NCBI GenBank assembly: GCA_002439285.1
Contig: DJTQ01000213.1
Span: 1 to 12,054, forward strand
DNA from: Paenibacillaceae bacterium UBA6304
Lineage (GTDB): Bacteria > Bacillota > Bacilli > Paenibacillales > Paenibacillaceae
Direction of reading: 5' to 3'
Length of the DNA: 12,054 nt
Position numbers and translations under genes: made by a program. Below the pieces are notes generated by a model. It saw only the letters and a program-made list of their open reading frames with translations, was not told the origin of the DNA and did not search any database. Below, piece by piece: positions 6,594-12,054 of this stretch (within the stretch, counting starts at the first letter, position 1; every line of letters starts with the position of its first letter).

Positions 6594-6623
6594 ATCATAT
6601 TCGAATCAGGAAACATTTGTCAA
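6594..6623 (-). promoter_or_regulatory. Consensus sigma-A promoter of the 24-codon transcription unit
   Basis: On the minus strand TTGACA (6618-6623, perfect -35), an 18-bp spacer and TATGAT (6594-6599, 5/6). The transcript would start near 6587, 10 nt before the ribosome site. It sits immediately after the HAD gene stop (6639). Confidence 0.8.
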
Positions 6624-6638
6624 CCTGTATCTGCAATG

Positions 6639-7337
6639 TTATTCATCCAAAAGACAGCACGCCCGAAGCAATGGGGCGACTTCATTCAATTCATGAATGG
6701 TGCGCCAAGGTGTTCCGCCCTCCAGCTCACTCGGCCAGGCATGTTTTCTAAGCAGCCATATCCCGCGGATTCCCACTTTAGCCGCTCCCCAAATGTCGTT
6801 GCGTGGATGATCCCCCACGATCACTGTCTCCTCCGCCCGTACGTCCATCTTTTCCAGCGCGATCCGGTAGATTCGTTCATCCGGCTTCTTGATCCCGATA
6901 TCGCCGGATACGGTAATCGTGTCAACATGGTGGCGCAGTTCCAAAAGATCGATCTTTCCATGCTGCAAATGACTAAATCCGTTCGTAATAATGCCTACCT
7001 TCAGGCCCAGCGAACGGCAGGCTTCCAGTGCCTCCACCGCATGGTCCATCGCGCGTGCGTGGGACATATAATTTTTGTCATAATACGCCTTAAGTTCCGT
7101 CAAATCAGGCTTGATTGCCCAAGGTAATTTTTCGATCAATTCACGGAAAAAGCCCTCTTTCGGCCGATATCCGTCCGCATCACTCTCAATCATGTAAGCA
7201 ACCCATTGCTCCAATTCCTCCGGATCACTAACCTTCAGTCGCTCACGTGCCAACTGGCTCGCGAATTCCCGAAAAGTCCAATCCCGGTCCATCAGCGTAT
7301 TGTCCAAATCAAATAAGACAGCCTTAATCCGCTCCAT
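6639..7337 (-). CDS. HAD family hydrolase (HAD-IA, YjjG-like)
   Basis: A 232-aa phosphatase with all four HAD motifs: I D10-L-D12-N-T (nucleophile Asp10 and acid/base Asp12), II I-T118-N-G, III K150-K-P-D, and IV G-D176-H-P-R-N-D181. The alpha-helical cap between motifs I and II (about residues 16-100) makes it subfamily IA. It most resembles the YjjG/nucleotidase-like HADs. The real substrate (a nucleoside monophosphate or another small phosphate ester) cannot be told from sequence. The start ATG has only a modest GAGGG site at 10 nt and is preceded by an unusual tandem-repeat leader. No terminator follows the stop, so its transcript probably ends at 6403-6427. Confidence 0.92.
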   Translation of the reverse strand: MERIKAVLFDLDNTLMDRDWTFREFASQLARERLKVSDPEELEQWVAYMIESDADGYRPKEGFFRELIEKLPWAIKPDLTELKAYYDKNYMSHARAMDHAVEALEACRSLGLKVGIITNGFSHLQHGKIDLLELRHHVDTITVSGDIGIKKPDERIYRIALEKMDVRAEETVIVGDHPRNDIWGAAKVGIRGIWLLRKHAWPSELEGGTPWRTIHELNEVAPLLRACCLLDE

Positions 7338-7349
7338 ATCTATCCATCC

Positions 7350-7410
7350 CTCTATTTCTCTATTTCTCTATTTCTCTATTTCTCTATTTCTCTATTTCTC
7401 TATTTCTCTA
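7350..7410. repeat. 8-bp tandem repeat (CTCTATTT)7 in the HAD leader
   Basis: Seven perfect copies of CTCTATTT plus a 5-nt partial copy, followed by degenerate copies to about 7428. On the minus strand, in HAD mRNA sense, this is AGAGAAAT repeated, a purine-rich leader ending directly at the HAD ribosome site. Every minus-strand frame meets TAG each 24 nt, so it is not coding in that direction. Copy number can vary by slippage and would change leader length or ribosome-site context. Confidence 0.95.
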
Positions 7411-7416
7411 ATTATC

Positions 7417-7445
7417 TCTATCTCTATTGTAGGACAGTCTGTCAA
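7417..7445 (-). promoter_or_regulatory. Possible HAD promoter with palindrome over the -35
   Basis: On the minus strand there is a perfect TTGACA (7440-7445) with 17 bp to GATAGA (7417-7422), a poor -10. An 11-bp palindrome GACAG-T-CTGTC (7433-7443) overlaps the -35 and could be an operator. With this promoter the whole tandem repeat lies in the 5' untranslated leader. Confidence 0.35.
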
Positions 7446-7461
7446 TAAACCGGCAAACAAA

Positions 7462-7494
7462 AAAGCGCATCCCCCTTTAAGGACTCTGCGCTTT
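7462..7494 (-). terminator. Intrinsic terminator of the DUF3939-like gene
   Basis: The stem is AAAGCGCA (7462-7469) against TGCGCTTT (7487-7494), with an additional inner CCTT/AAGG pairing. On the minus strand it is followed by TTTTTTGTTTG. It lies 27 nt after the stop of the minus-strand gene ending at 7521. Confidence 0.85.
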
Positions 7495-7520
7495 CAGTAG
7501 GATTAATTTATTTAAGCCAA

Positions 7521-7994
7521 TTATATAACCTGTTTAGGCTGGTGTGTCAGTAGCATTTCCTGATCCGTGATATAGAGCGGAAAAGGAGGAATTTCTTTGA
7601 GATAGTGTTCTTTTTGCAGCAGCCTAAAATCAACTTGGTACGGTGGATCCGGCTTCAAAACAGGCAGCTTGCCGGTCTCCTCCATATAATCATCCACGGC
7701 GACCTGCACTAAATCCAAGAAATAAGGAATTTCTCGGTCTGCCTCTTCAAAAATCTCATAAGTTTCACGTGACAAATAAAATTTCTGGCCACTAACTCCC
7801 CCTAAATATCGGGACAATCGGCTTAAATCCAGACTTCCGTCAGACAACATCAAAGATTTGCGGTTAATGCCCTCCGGCATATCGATCTCATATTTCCGCA
7901 CTGCTTGTTTAACTTCTTCCAACGTTACCTGCACAGCAAGAATAGGAAGAGATTCTTTACTGCGCTTACGGTTATTTTTCATCCAAAATAGCAT
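7521..7994 (-). CDS. DUF3939-like conserved hypothetical protein
   Basis: A 157-aa soluble protein. It has a short basic start (M-L-F-W-M-K-N-N-R-K-R-S-K). Then comes L-E-E-V-K-Q-A-V-R-K-Y-E, a central Y-L-G-G-V-S-G-Q-K-F-Y-L-S-R-E-T-Y-E, and the ending P-L-Y-I-T-D-Q-E-M-L-L-T-H-Q-P. The layout and these phrases fit the uncharacterised Bacillales family I recall as DUF3939. The family number is from memory and unverified. ATG at 7994 has GGAGG at 8 nt. The alternative Met5 would be too far from that site. A cre-like site near the presumed start of transcription suggests catabolite control. Confidence 0.75.
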   Translation of the reverse strand: MLFWMKNNRKRSKESLPILAVQVTLEEVKQAVRKYEIDMPEGINRKSLMLSDGSLDLSRLSRYLGGVSGQKFYLSRETYEIFEEADREIPYFLDLVQVAVDDYMEETGKLPVLKPDPPYQVDFRLLQKEHYLKEIPPFPLYITDQEMLLTHQPKQVI

Positions 7995-8027
7995 GGCATA
8001 TACCTCCTAACTTGGATTATTACTTCA

Positions 8028-8053
8028 TAGGAAGCGCTTACAGTACTATTGTA
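8028..8053 (-). promoter_or_regulatory. Candidate -10 and catabolite (cre-like) site for the DUF3939-like gene
   Basis: TAGGAAGCGCTTACAG at 8028-8043 matches the catabolite-responsive element pattern WTGNAARCGNWWWCAW except at two positions. The palindromic core AAGCGCTT is intact. On the minus strand, TACAAT (8048-8053) lies just upstream, so the site would fall at the start of transcription, a usual place for CcpA repression. The -35 is poor (TTCAAG at 15 bp). Confidence 0.4.
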
Positions 8054-8213
8054 TCCCGAAATATCCGACTTGAACGCGATTTCCTCAAAACTTCATAGAA
8101 AAGACATACCCTGGACAAGCCATAGCCCGGTAGAGGCACGTCTCTGGATATTCTTTGGCGTTTGCGGTAGGATGATAATGTTTAGAAAGTAAATTATCTC
8201 AAGGAGGACTCTC

Positions 8214-9206
8214 ATGCAAGACGTCATCATCATCGGAGCGGGTCCTTGCGGACTATCCGCCGCCATCGAGTGTCAGCGGCGCGGCTTACATACGCTCATT
8301 CTTGAAAAAAACTGCCTTGTCCACTCGATCTTTTCCTATCCAACACATATGCAGTTTTTCAGTACACCGGAAATGCTGGAGATTGGCGATGTTCCTTTCG
8401 TCTCTCCGAACGAGAAACCTTTTCGCCACGAGGCGCTCGCCTATTACCGCCGGGTTAGCCAGCACTATGGCGTACAGATTGCCGCCTATGAAGAAGCTAC
8501 TCGGATCGAACGGCAGCCGGACGGCAGCTTTATCGTTCACTCCGTCACCCGTAGCGGTGAAAAGTGGGAATACCCTACCCGTTATGTAGTCATCTCTACC
8601 GGTTATTTCGACCACCCTAATATTTTGGGGATCCCTGGAGAAGATACCGATAAAGTGACCCATTACTTCCAAGAAGCTCATCCCTATGCCGGAATGAAAA
8701 TTGCCGTGATCGGAGGCAGCAATTCCGCGGTTGACGCTGCGATGGAGCTGGTCCGCGTGGATGCCGAGGTAACCGTTGTATACCGTGGTAAGGAAATGTC
8801 CGATTCGGTCAAGCCTTGGGTGAAGCCTGTCTTTGAGAGTATGGTTAACAAAGGAAAGATCCAACTCCTGCTGGAATCCAGAGTAATCGAAATCCATCAA
8901 CGGGAAATTGTCGTCGAGTCTGTGGACTTGCGGGATAGAACCGTGCTTCCGAATGACTTTGTCCTCGCTTTGACGGGTTTCCGCCCGGACCGGAAATTGA
9001 TGCTGGATGCCGGTGTAGAAATGTCCGGCGAGATGGAGAAACCGGTCTTCAATCCGGAGACGATGGAAACGAATATTCCGGGGATCTACGTCGCCGGCGT
9101 CATTGCTTCCGGCCGCAACGCGAACGAAGTATTTATCGAATCCGGGCGGGATCACGGACGTCTGCTCGCAGAGCATATCAGCGATCAGCTATCCGATAAG
9201 GCATAA
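8214..9206 (+). CDS. ypdA: YpdA family putative bacillithiol disulfide reductase
   Basis: A 330-aa FAD/NAD(P) flavoprotein. The N-terminal FAD Rossmann motif is G8-A-G-P-C-G13, with the YpdA-specific cysteine in GPCG. A second Rossmann motif for NADPH is G-G-S-N-S-A-V-D-A-A (about 167-176). Further marks are Y-P-T-H-M-Q-F-F-S-T-P near 42-52, S-T-G-Y-F-D-H-P, and the C-terminal FAD-binding G-I-Y-V-A-G-V-I-A-S-G. It lacks the CxxC of thioredoxin reductase. YpdA (Bdr) reduces oxidised bacillithiol with NADPH in Firmicutes. AAGGAGG at 8201-8207 precedes ATG by 6 nt. The upstream promoter is weak (TTCTTT-N17-GATAAT). It is followed after 42 nt by the DUF441 gene, probably as an operon. Confidence 0.93.
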   Translation: MQDVIIIGAGPCGLSAAIECQRRGLHTLILEKNCLVHSIFSYPTHMQFFSTPEMLEIGDVPFVSPNEKPFRHEALAYYRRVSQHYGVQIAAYEEATRIERQPDGSFIVHSVTRSGEKWEYPTRYVVISTGYFDHPNILGIPGEDTDKVTHYFQEAHPYAGMKIAVIGGSNSAVDAAMELVRVDAEVTVVYRGKEMSDSVKPWVKPVFESMVNKGKIQLLLESRVIEIHQREIVVESVDLRDRTVLPNDFVLALTGFRPDRKLMLDAGVEMSGEMEKPVFNPETMETNIPGIYVAGVIASGRNANEVFIESGRDHGRLLAEHISDQLSDKA

Positions 9207-9248
9207 TAGCATGGGCTCCATAAAGATGGAGTAAGGAGAATTCTATAG

Positions 9249-9701
9249 ATGAATCAAATCGATGTTGTATCCCTTTTACTCTTACTCATGGCCGCATTAG
9301 GAATTTTCAGCAGCAATATGCCGATCACCGTTGCCATGATTGTCCTGCTGCTGATTCGCGTGCTGCATATGCATTACGCTTTTCCCTGGTTGGAGAAATA
9401 TGGCCTGACCGTGGGGATCATCATTCTTACCATTGGAGTAATGACGCCTGTCGCCAGCGGTAAGCTGTCGCTACAAATGCTGTGGTCTTCTTTCTTCCAC
9501 TGGAAGTCACTGCTCGCCATCGCTGTAGGCATGCTGGTCGCCTGGCTTGGCGGGCGAGGAGCCACCCTGATGGGCAGCCAGCCTACCGTAGTGGCCGGAC
9601 TAATGATCGGCACCGTGCTTGGCGTCGCCTTTTTCCGCGGCGTACCGGTCGGTCCGTTGATCGCCGCAGGGATTCTGTCGCTGTTCATAGGTAAGATGTA
9701 A
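9249..9701 (+). CDS. UPF0756 / DUF441 family membrane protein
   Basis: A 150-aa very hydrophobic protein with four to five membrane segments: about 6-22, 27-41, 52-71, 87-103 and 112-148. The start is [13 protein letters not shown] and the Gly-rich end contains [17 protein letters not shown] and [13 protein letters not shown]. These phrases are typical of DUF441 (UPF0756), a widespread family of unknown function in Firmicutes. AAGGAG at 9233-9238 lies 10 nt from ATG. It forms the last gene of the ypdA operon and is closed by a strong terminator. Confidence 0.9.
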   Translation: MNQIDVVSLLLLLMAALGIFSSNMPITVAMIVLLLIRVLHMHYAFPWLEKYGLTVGIIILTIGVMTPVASGKLSLQMLWSSFFHWKSLLAIAVGMLVAWLGGRGATLMGSQPTVVAGLMIGTVLGVAFFRGVPVGPLIAAGILSLFIGKM

Positions 9702-9710
9702 AGATATCGG

Positions 9711-9754
9711 AAGAGGCTGTCTCTTGAATGATTAAACTCAAGGGGCAGCCTCTT
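9711..9754 (+). terminator. Terminator of the ypdA-DUF441 operon
   Basis: A 17-bp stem: AAGAGGCTG/CAGCCTCTT, two G-U pairs and CTTGA/TCAAG, with a 10-nt loop. It is followed by TCCTTGC, a weak U-tract on the plus strand. It marks the left border of the AT-rich islet. Confidence 0.85.
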
Positions 9755-9845
9755 TCCTTGCATTAATTACTCTTTTTGCATGTTGCACTTCCGTCACCAG
9801 TTTTTCTACCTTGCCCGCTAATAATCTCACCCGTTTTTTGGGGTA
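9738..9845 (-). pseudogene. Possible 35-codon gene remnant at the left islet border
   Basis: On the minus strand this frame is open from just after TAA (9846-9848) to TGA (9738-9740). It reads K-K-R-V-R-L-L-A-G-K-V-E-K-L-V-T-E-V-Q-H, then A-K-R-V-I-N-A-R-K-E-A-A-P, an amphipathic helix with core-like codons. It has no ribosome site and its 5' side is a terminator hairpin, so it cannot be a complete gene. It may be the 3' remnant of a gene whose front was replaced when the islet arrived. Chance is a real alternative for so short a frame. Confidence 0.25.
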
Positions 9846-9882
9846 TTATTTCATGCTGCATTGGGCAGCCACAACTAAGAAA

Positions 9883-9911
9883 AACCTTGAAAACATAAAG
9901 CCCTTCAAGGT
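9883..9911 (-). terminator. Hairpin terminator after the DUF3349-like gene (copy 1)
   Basis: ACCTTGAA (9884-9891) pairs with TTCAAGGT (9904-9911). On the minus strand it is followed by TTTTTCTTAG. It lies 15 nt after the stop at 9927 and is closely related in sequence to the hairpin at 10933-10963. Confidence 0.8.
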
Positions 9912-9926
9912 CTACAGTGTTTAATC

Positions 9927-10223
9927 TTATTCTTCTTCTGTCCATTCCTCAAAACCATAAGGTAAAAGTTTTCTTCTTATCTTCTGTACGACTTCATCAT
10001 TTAGCATGTTAACAGATACTGATTTTTGGATATCATTAAGAATAATAGGTGTGTCTTTCCCTGTAATTGACGATATAACTTCGGCCATATTCCTGTCAGA
10101 CATATATTCGTAAAGCAAGAACAAGAGCGGATGGTAATCTTCGTTTTCAATACCATTGGGAAATGCACTTTTCAGCATTTTGTATGTGCTCTCCAAGTGT
10201 TTTGGCATTAAAGTATCACTCAA
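9927..10223 (-). CDS. DUF3349-like small protein
   Basis: About 98 aa. The segment S-A-F-P-N-G-I-E-N-E-D-Y-H-P-L-L-F-L-L, then M-S-D-R-N-M-A-E-V-I, later N-D-I-Q-K and V-Q-K-I-R-R-K-L-L-P-Y-G-F matches the pattern I know for DUF3349 (Y-P-x-G-V-P-x-x-D-Y-x-P-L-L-x-L-L, then D-I and a final R-L-x-x-x-G-W). Its biochemical role is unknown. I prefer TTG at 10223, 9 nt after GGAGG in AGGAGGTGA. The in-frame GTG at 10229 would sit only 3 nt from that site. It is the last gene of the AT-rich minus-strand islet and could serve as an immunity-type protein there, which is inference from context. Confidence 0.7.
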   Translation of the reverse strand: MSDTLMPKHLESTYKMLKSAFPNGIENEDYHPLLFLLYEYMSDRNMAEVISSITGKDTPIILNDIQKSVSVNMLNDEVVQKIRRKLLPYGFEEWTEEE

Positions 10224-10236
10224 TTTCACTCACCTC

Positions 10237-10266
10237 CTAAGGGTGCTTAATAGTGAATATATACAT
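10237..10266 (-). other. Mini-ORF of 9 codons coupled to the DUF3349-like gene
   Basis: On the minus strand AAGGAG, 9 nt, then ATG-TAT-ATA-TTC-ACT-ATT-AAG-CAC-CCT-TAG. The TAG lies inside the TTAGGAGG ribosome site of the next gene, so ribosomes ending here would be placed directly at that site. This could be translational coupling or chance. It is too short to judge as a product. Confidence 0.3.
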
Positions 10267-10316
10267 CAAAATCCACTCCTTGGGCAGAGCCCCTCTTACA
10301 AACTTAGTATCACCAT

Positions 10317-10379
10317 TCATAGTTTAATTACTAAATCATCGCCCGTGCCAAAAATAATCTTATCATTTGCTCCGACTAC
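10317..10379 (-). pseudogene. Out-of-frame C-terminal tail of the 173-aa gene
   Basis: In the +1 frame relative to the ORF, codons after TTA-A read V-V-G-A-N-D-K-I-I-F then G-T-G-D-D-L-V-I-K-L and stop at TGA (10317-10319). This forms strand-turn-strand with normal composition. Removing one base in the TTTTAA run (about 10380-10386) joins it to ...M-Q-L-N-D-V-L. This is either a real mutation, a sequencing error or programmed slippage. Confidence 0.5.
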
Positions 10380-10884
10380 TTAAAACGTCATTCAACTGCA
10401 TGGTTTCTTCCTTTGATAACCCCTCAACCATGATAAAACATAACTCGTTTAATTGGTTTGCTCCAAACATAACTCTATCGGAATAAATACATTTTTCAGC
10501 TTTATCATCGTCCCTAAATGTAAGCAATAAATTATTATTAAATAAACGAACTTCTATATTACACTTAATATCCGCTATACCTTTTCCCGCAAATTGACTT
10601 AACTCAAATACTGGGATTCCCTGTTCAATATTAGACAAGTTATATTCGTTGTTCACATCATTTAAAAACACCTTATTTGATTCAACCAGGGTTACTGATC
10701 GAATGATTCCTGTATTTGAACCTATTCCAATTTCTAAAAGTGACTTTTTGAAATCTCCTAGTCTAAAATAGTGTGTTCCTTCCTCAATCTCATTCCATTT
10801 CCCCCAGGTAATATTAATAGGAATATATGGATCTATATTAATTTTTTCTTGTAAGTTTAAATTTTTCGAGATGATGTTCAACAA
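10363..10884 (-). CDS. Hypothetical protein, 173 aa, probably truncated by a 3' frameshift
   Basis: The start is TTG at 10884 with AAAGGAG 8 nt upstream; no suitable ATG exists. The protein is polar and strand-rich (I-D-P-Y-I-P-I-N-I-T-W-G-K-W, H-Y-F-R-L-G-D-F, L-L-E-I-G-I-G-S-N-T-G-I-I-R-S-V-T-L), with no signal or membrane segment. I do not recognise the family. Size, acidity and neighbours are like polymorphic-toxin immunity proteins. It ends L-N-D-V-L-S-S-R-S-K at TGA (10363-10365), but one base out of frame the sequence continues in protein-like fashion for 20 codons (10317-10379). Without one base near 10380-10386 it would be about 188 aa. No terminator follows. The next gene begins after about 140 nt. 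Confidence 0.75.
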   Translation of the reverse strand: MLNIISKNLNLQEKINIDPYIPINITWGKWNEIEEGTHYFRLGDFKKSLLEIGIGSNTGIIRSVTLVESNKVFLNDVNNEYNLSNIEQGIPVFELSQFAGKGIADIKCNIEVRLFNNNLLLTFRDDDKAEKCIYSDRVMFGANQLNELCFIMVEGLSKEETMQLNDVLSSRSK

Positions 10885-10932
10885 TTATAACACTCCTTTG
10901 AGCCAAGCCTAATTACCCCATCCAACACAGGA

Positions 10933-10963
10933 AACCTTGAAAGGCATGAAGCCAATCAAGGTT
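10933..10963 (-). terminator. Hairpin terminator after the 167-aa gene (copy 2)
   Basis: AACCTTGA (10933-10940) pairs with TCAAGGTT (10956-10963), with an inner GGC/GCC. On the minus strand the exit is TTCCTGTG, a weak U-tract. It lies just after the stop at 10971. It is nearly the same sequence as the hairpin at 9883-9911. Confidence 0.7.
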
Positions 10964-10970
10964 CACAAAT

Positions 10971-11474
10971 TTAGTACTTTTCTAGAATCTCTTTCTGAGA
11001 TAAGGCAATGCATTTCAAGGGTTCAAATATTTCTTCAATCATCTTTATAAAGCCAGAGTCTTGATCAAGGTCCTTATTATCCTCTAACTCATTTAAAATA
11101 GAATAATATTCTTCACACTCCCTTGTTGCACCCTCACCTCCGTCTGCTTCATCACCAGACTTTTGCAATAAATCGTTAAGAGTAATTTTCTTAGACAAGT
11201 AATTGAGGTAAAAGTACCCAATAACTGCATCGCTAAAAGGGGGCTTATTTTTCACAGAGTCTCTTTCTAAAATTATTAGATCACTCAGGACTTTACTTAA
11301 TATATCAACATTACTAGCTAAAGAAACATCGATTAACCAAGGCTCTGGCCTTGTCTGACGAAGTATGCGTTCGTCAGCCCAATTTTGCCAATCTGCCTTA
11401 CTATAATATTCGCTAAAAGCAAGTGCAAACAAATAATGCGCTATAGGAATAATGTTTATCACCTCGGAGTCCAT
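10971..11474 (-). CDS. Acidic hypothetical protein, 167 aa (immunity-like)
   Basis: A soluble, mostly helical, acidic protein. Notable phrases are W-Q-N-W-A-D-E-R-I-L, P-E-P-W-L-I-D-V-S-L-A, a hydrophobic G-Y-F-Y-L-N-Y-L near the middle, and G-D-E-A-D-G-G-E-G followed by C-E-E-Y-Y-S-I-L-N-E-L-E. The WAD-x-I...P-x-W-I/L-I-D-x-S-L-A pattern recalls small Bacillales proteins often found among LXG toxin immunity genes (perhaps DUF2247-like; from memory, unverified). ATG at 11474 has no ribosome site nearby. A GAGGTGA lies just inside the frame at 11462-11468, so the true start could be a rare codon (ATT) shortly after it. First gene of the islet in transcription order. Confidence 0.7.
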   Translation of the reverse strand: MDSEVINIIPIAHYLFALAFSEYYSKADWQNWADERILRQTRPEPWLIDVSLASNVDILSKVLSDLIILERDSVKNKPPFSDAVIGYFYLNYLSKKITLNDLLQKSGDEADGGEGATRECEEYYSILNELEDNKDLDQDSGFIKMIEEIFEPLKCIALSQKEILEKY

Positions 11475-11681
11475 GATTAATACAATCGTTATTACCTACC
11501 TTCAGCAAAATTGATCAAAAATAGTTTCCCTCTCGTATACTCATCAGTTCTAACATTGATCTTATTAATCAATTTTACTTCTTGTACCCGTCATCATGTA
11601 TGATCCAAATCATGAATTACACGGCGAAATCTGAGAATAATGTTTCTTAACTTAGGAGAAATGTTGCCTCGAAATAAAAAT
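11475..11681. other. AT-rich gap, no gene seen
   Basis: All frames are closed by stops and no RNA gene is visible. A weak minus-strand promoter is possible (TTGATC-N18-TAATAA near 11488-11517). It would start transcription only about 10-15 nt before the ATG at 11474, giving an almost leaderless mRNA, but the -10 is poor. An ATCAT-GT-ATGAT palindrome lies near 11590-11610. Confidence 0.3.
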
Positions 11682-11724
11682 GACCGCCCTAATATGCCGG
11701 ATTTTCCCGGCAACTGAAACGGTC
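11682..11724 (-). terminator. Terminator of the ABC exporter gene
   Basis: Two nested stems: outer GACCG (11682-11686) with CGGTC (11720-11724), and inner GCCGG with CCGGC (11696-11700, 11707-11711). On the minus strand it is followed by ATTTTTATTTC. It lies 10 nt after the stop at 11735 and marks the right border of the AT-rich islet. Confidence 0.8.
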
Positions 11725-11734
11725 AAGTTTTACA

Positions 11735-12054
11735 TTACTGATGACTCAAATTCTGAATATTGTACAATTGCGCATAAACGCCCTCTGGCTTGGCCATCAG
11801 CTCTTCATGGGTGCCCCGCTCGGCGACCGCTCCGTTCTTCATCACGATAATAAGATCGGCATGCGTAATTGTGGACAAACGGTGTGCCACGATCAGCGTC
11901 GTCCGGCTCTTGGACAGGTCCTGCAGCGATTGCTGGATCAAATGCTCCGATTCCAGATCAAGCGCAGACGTGGCTTCGTCCAGAATCAGGATCGGCGGAT
12001 CCTTCAGGAACACACGGGCGATCGCGACTCTCTGCTTCTGGCCACCGGACAGCT
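11735..12054 (-). CDS. ABC exporter, C-terminal ATPase part (5' end outside window)
   Basis: The minus-strand frame is open to the right edge. It starts at [13 protein letters not shown], the ABC signature, and continues with Walker B I-L-I-L-D-E-A, D-loop S-A-L-D, H-loop V-A-H-R-L-S-T-I, and the C-terminal [12 protein letters not shown]. These are typical of fused membrane-ATPase exporters (MsbA/LmrA-like, ABCB type), whose nucleotide-binding domain is C-terminal. The GTG at 12013 is an internal valine codon. The membrane domain and Walker A are off the window, so substrate and partner subunit cannot be judged. Confidence 0.9.
   Translation of the reverse strand, partial: LSGGQKQRVAIARVFLKDPPILILDEATSALDLESEHLIQQSLQDLSKSRTTLIVAHRLSTITHADLIIVMKNGAVAERGTHEELMAKPEGVYAQLYNIQNLSHQ

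Noticed and set aside
7300..7500. 66-codon plus-strand frame rich in S-I-S-L-F-L-Y-F
   Set aside because: It arises because CTCTATTT copies contain no plus-strand stop. It lacks a ribosome site and crosses a terminator.
8286..9176. 296-codon minus-strand frame opposite ypdA
   Set aside because: It is antisense to a clear YpdA coding sequence. The open frame is a by-product of codon bias.
9763..9945. 60-codon minus-strand frame after the DUF3349-like gene
   Set aside because: It spans the terminator hairpin at 9883-9911, overlaps the end of the real gene, has no ribosome site, and its composition is not protein-like.
1..12054. CRISPR arrays, tRNA or rRNA genes, insertion sequences, integrase or attachment sites
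   Set aside because: I saw no spaced direct repeats, no tRNA-like cloverleaf, and no transposase or integrase frame. The islet has no visible mobility gene or flanking direct repeats.

Overview
The window looks like a chromosome segment of a spore-forming Firmicute of the Paenibacillus type. Genes are preceded by strong AGGAGG-type ribosome binding sites, TTG and GTG starts are used, and intrinsic terminators are strong. The set YpdA (bacillithiol disulfide reductase), UPF0756/DUF441, RsgA, YtrA-type GntR plus ABC transporter, and GluQ fits that group. Core genes look GC-balanced. The stretch from about 9.76 to 11.68 kb is visibly AT-rich.

Left part (1-4190). The 3' end of gluQ (+) converges on an SDR oxidoreductase (-) across a shared terminator. 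Next comes a compact minus-strand operon: YtrA-type GntR repressor, ABC ATPase and six-helix ABC-2 permease. The reading frames overlap by 4 and 8 nt. A near-ideal sigma-A promoter overlaps an inverted repeat that is probably the GntR operator. Upstream is an unrecognised 277-aa gene with its own terminator.

Middle (4190-7500). This part holds small genes and regulatory DNA: a 79-aa orphan (+), a 46-aa orphan (-), rsgA (-, probably starting at TTG) and a HAD phosphatase (-). Between rsgA and the HAD gene lies a tiny complete transcription unit: a TTGACA-N18-TATGAT promoter, an AAGGAGG site, a 24-codon ORF, alternative hairpins and two successive rho-independent terminators. It is either a peptide or sRNA gene, or an attenuated leader for rsgA. 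The HAD leader carries seven copies of an 8-bp tandem repeat.

Right part (7500-12054). A DUF3939-like gene (-) is divergent from a ypdA-DUF441 operon (+). Between the DUF441 terminator and the terminator of an ABC exporter (-, partial at the right edge) sits an AT-rich islet of three small minus-strand genes. These are a DUF3349-like protein, an unrecognised beta-rich protein whose 3' end looks frameshifted, and an acidic helical protein. Two of them are followed by near-identical hairpins. The arrangement resembles an orphan immunity-gene array without its toxin, but that reading is inference. It is the most interesting accessory structure in the window.
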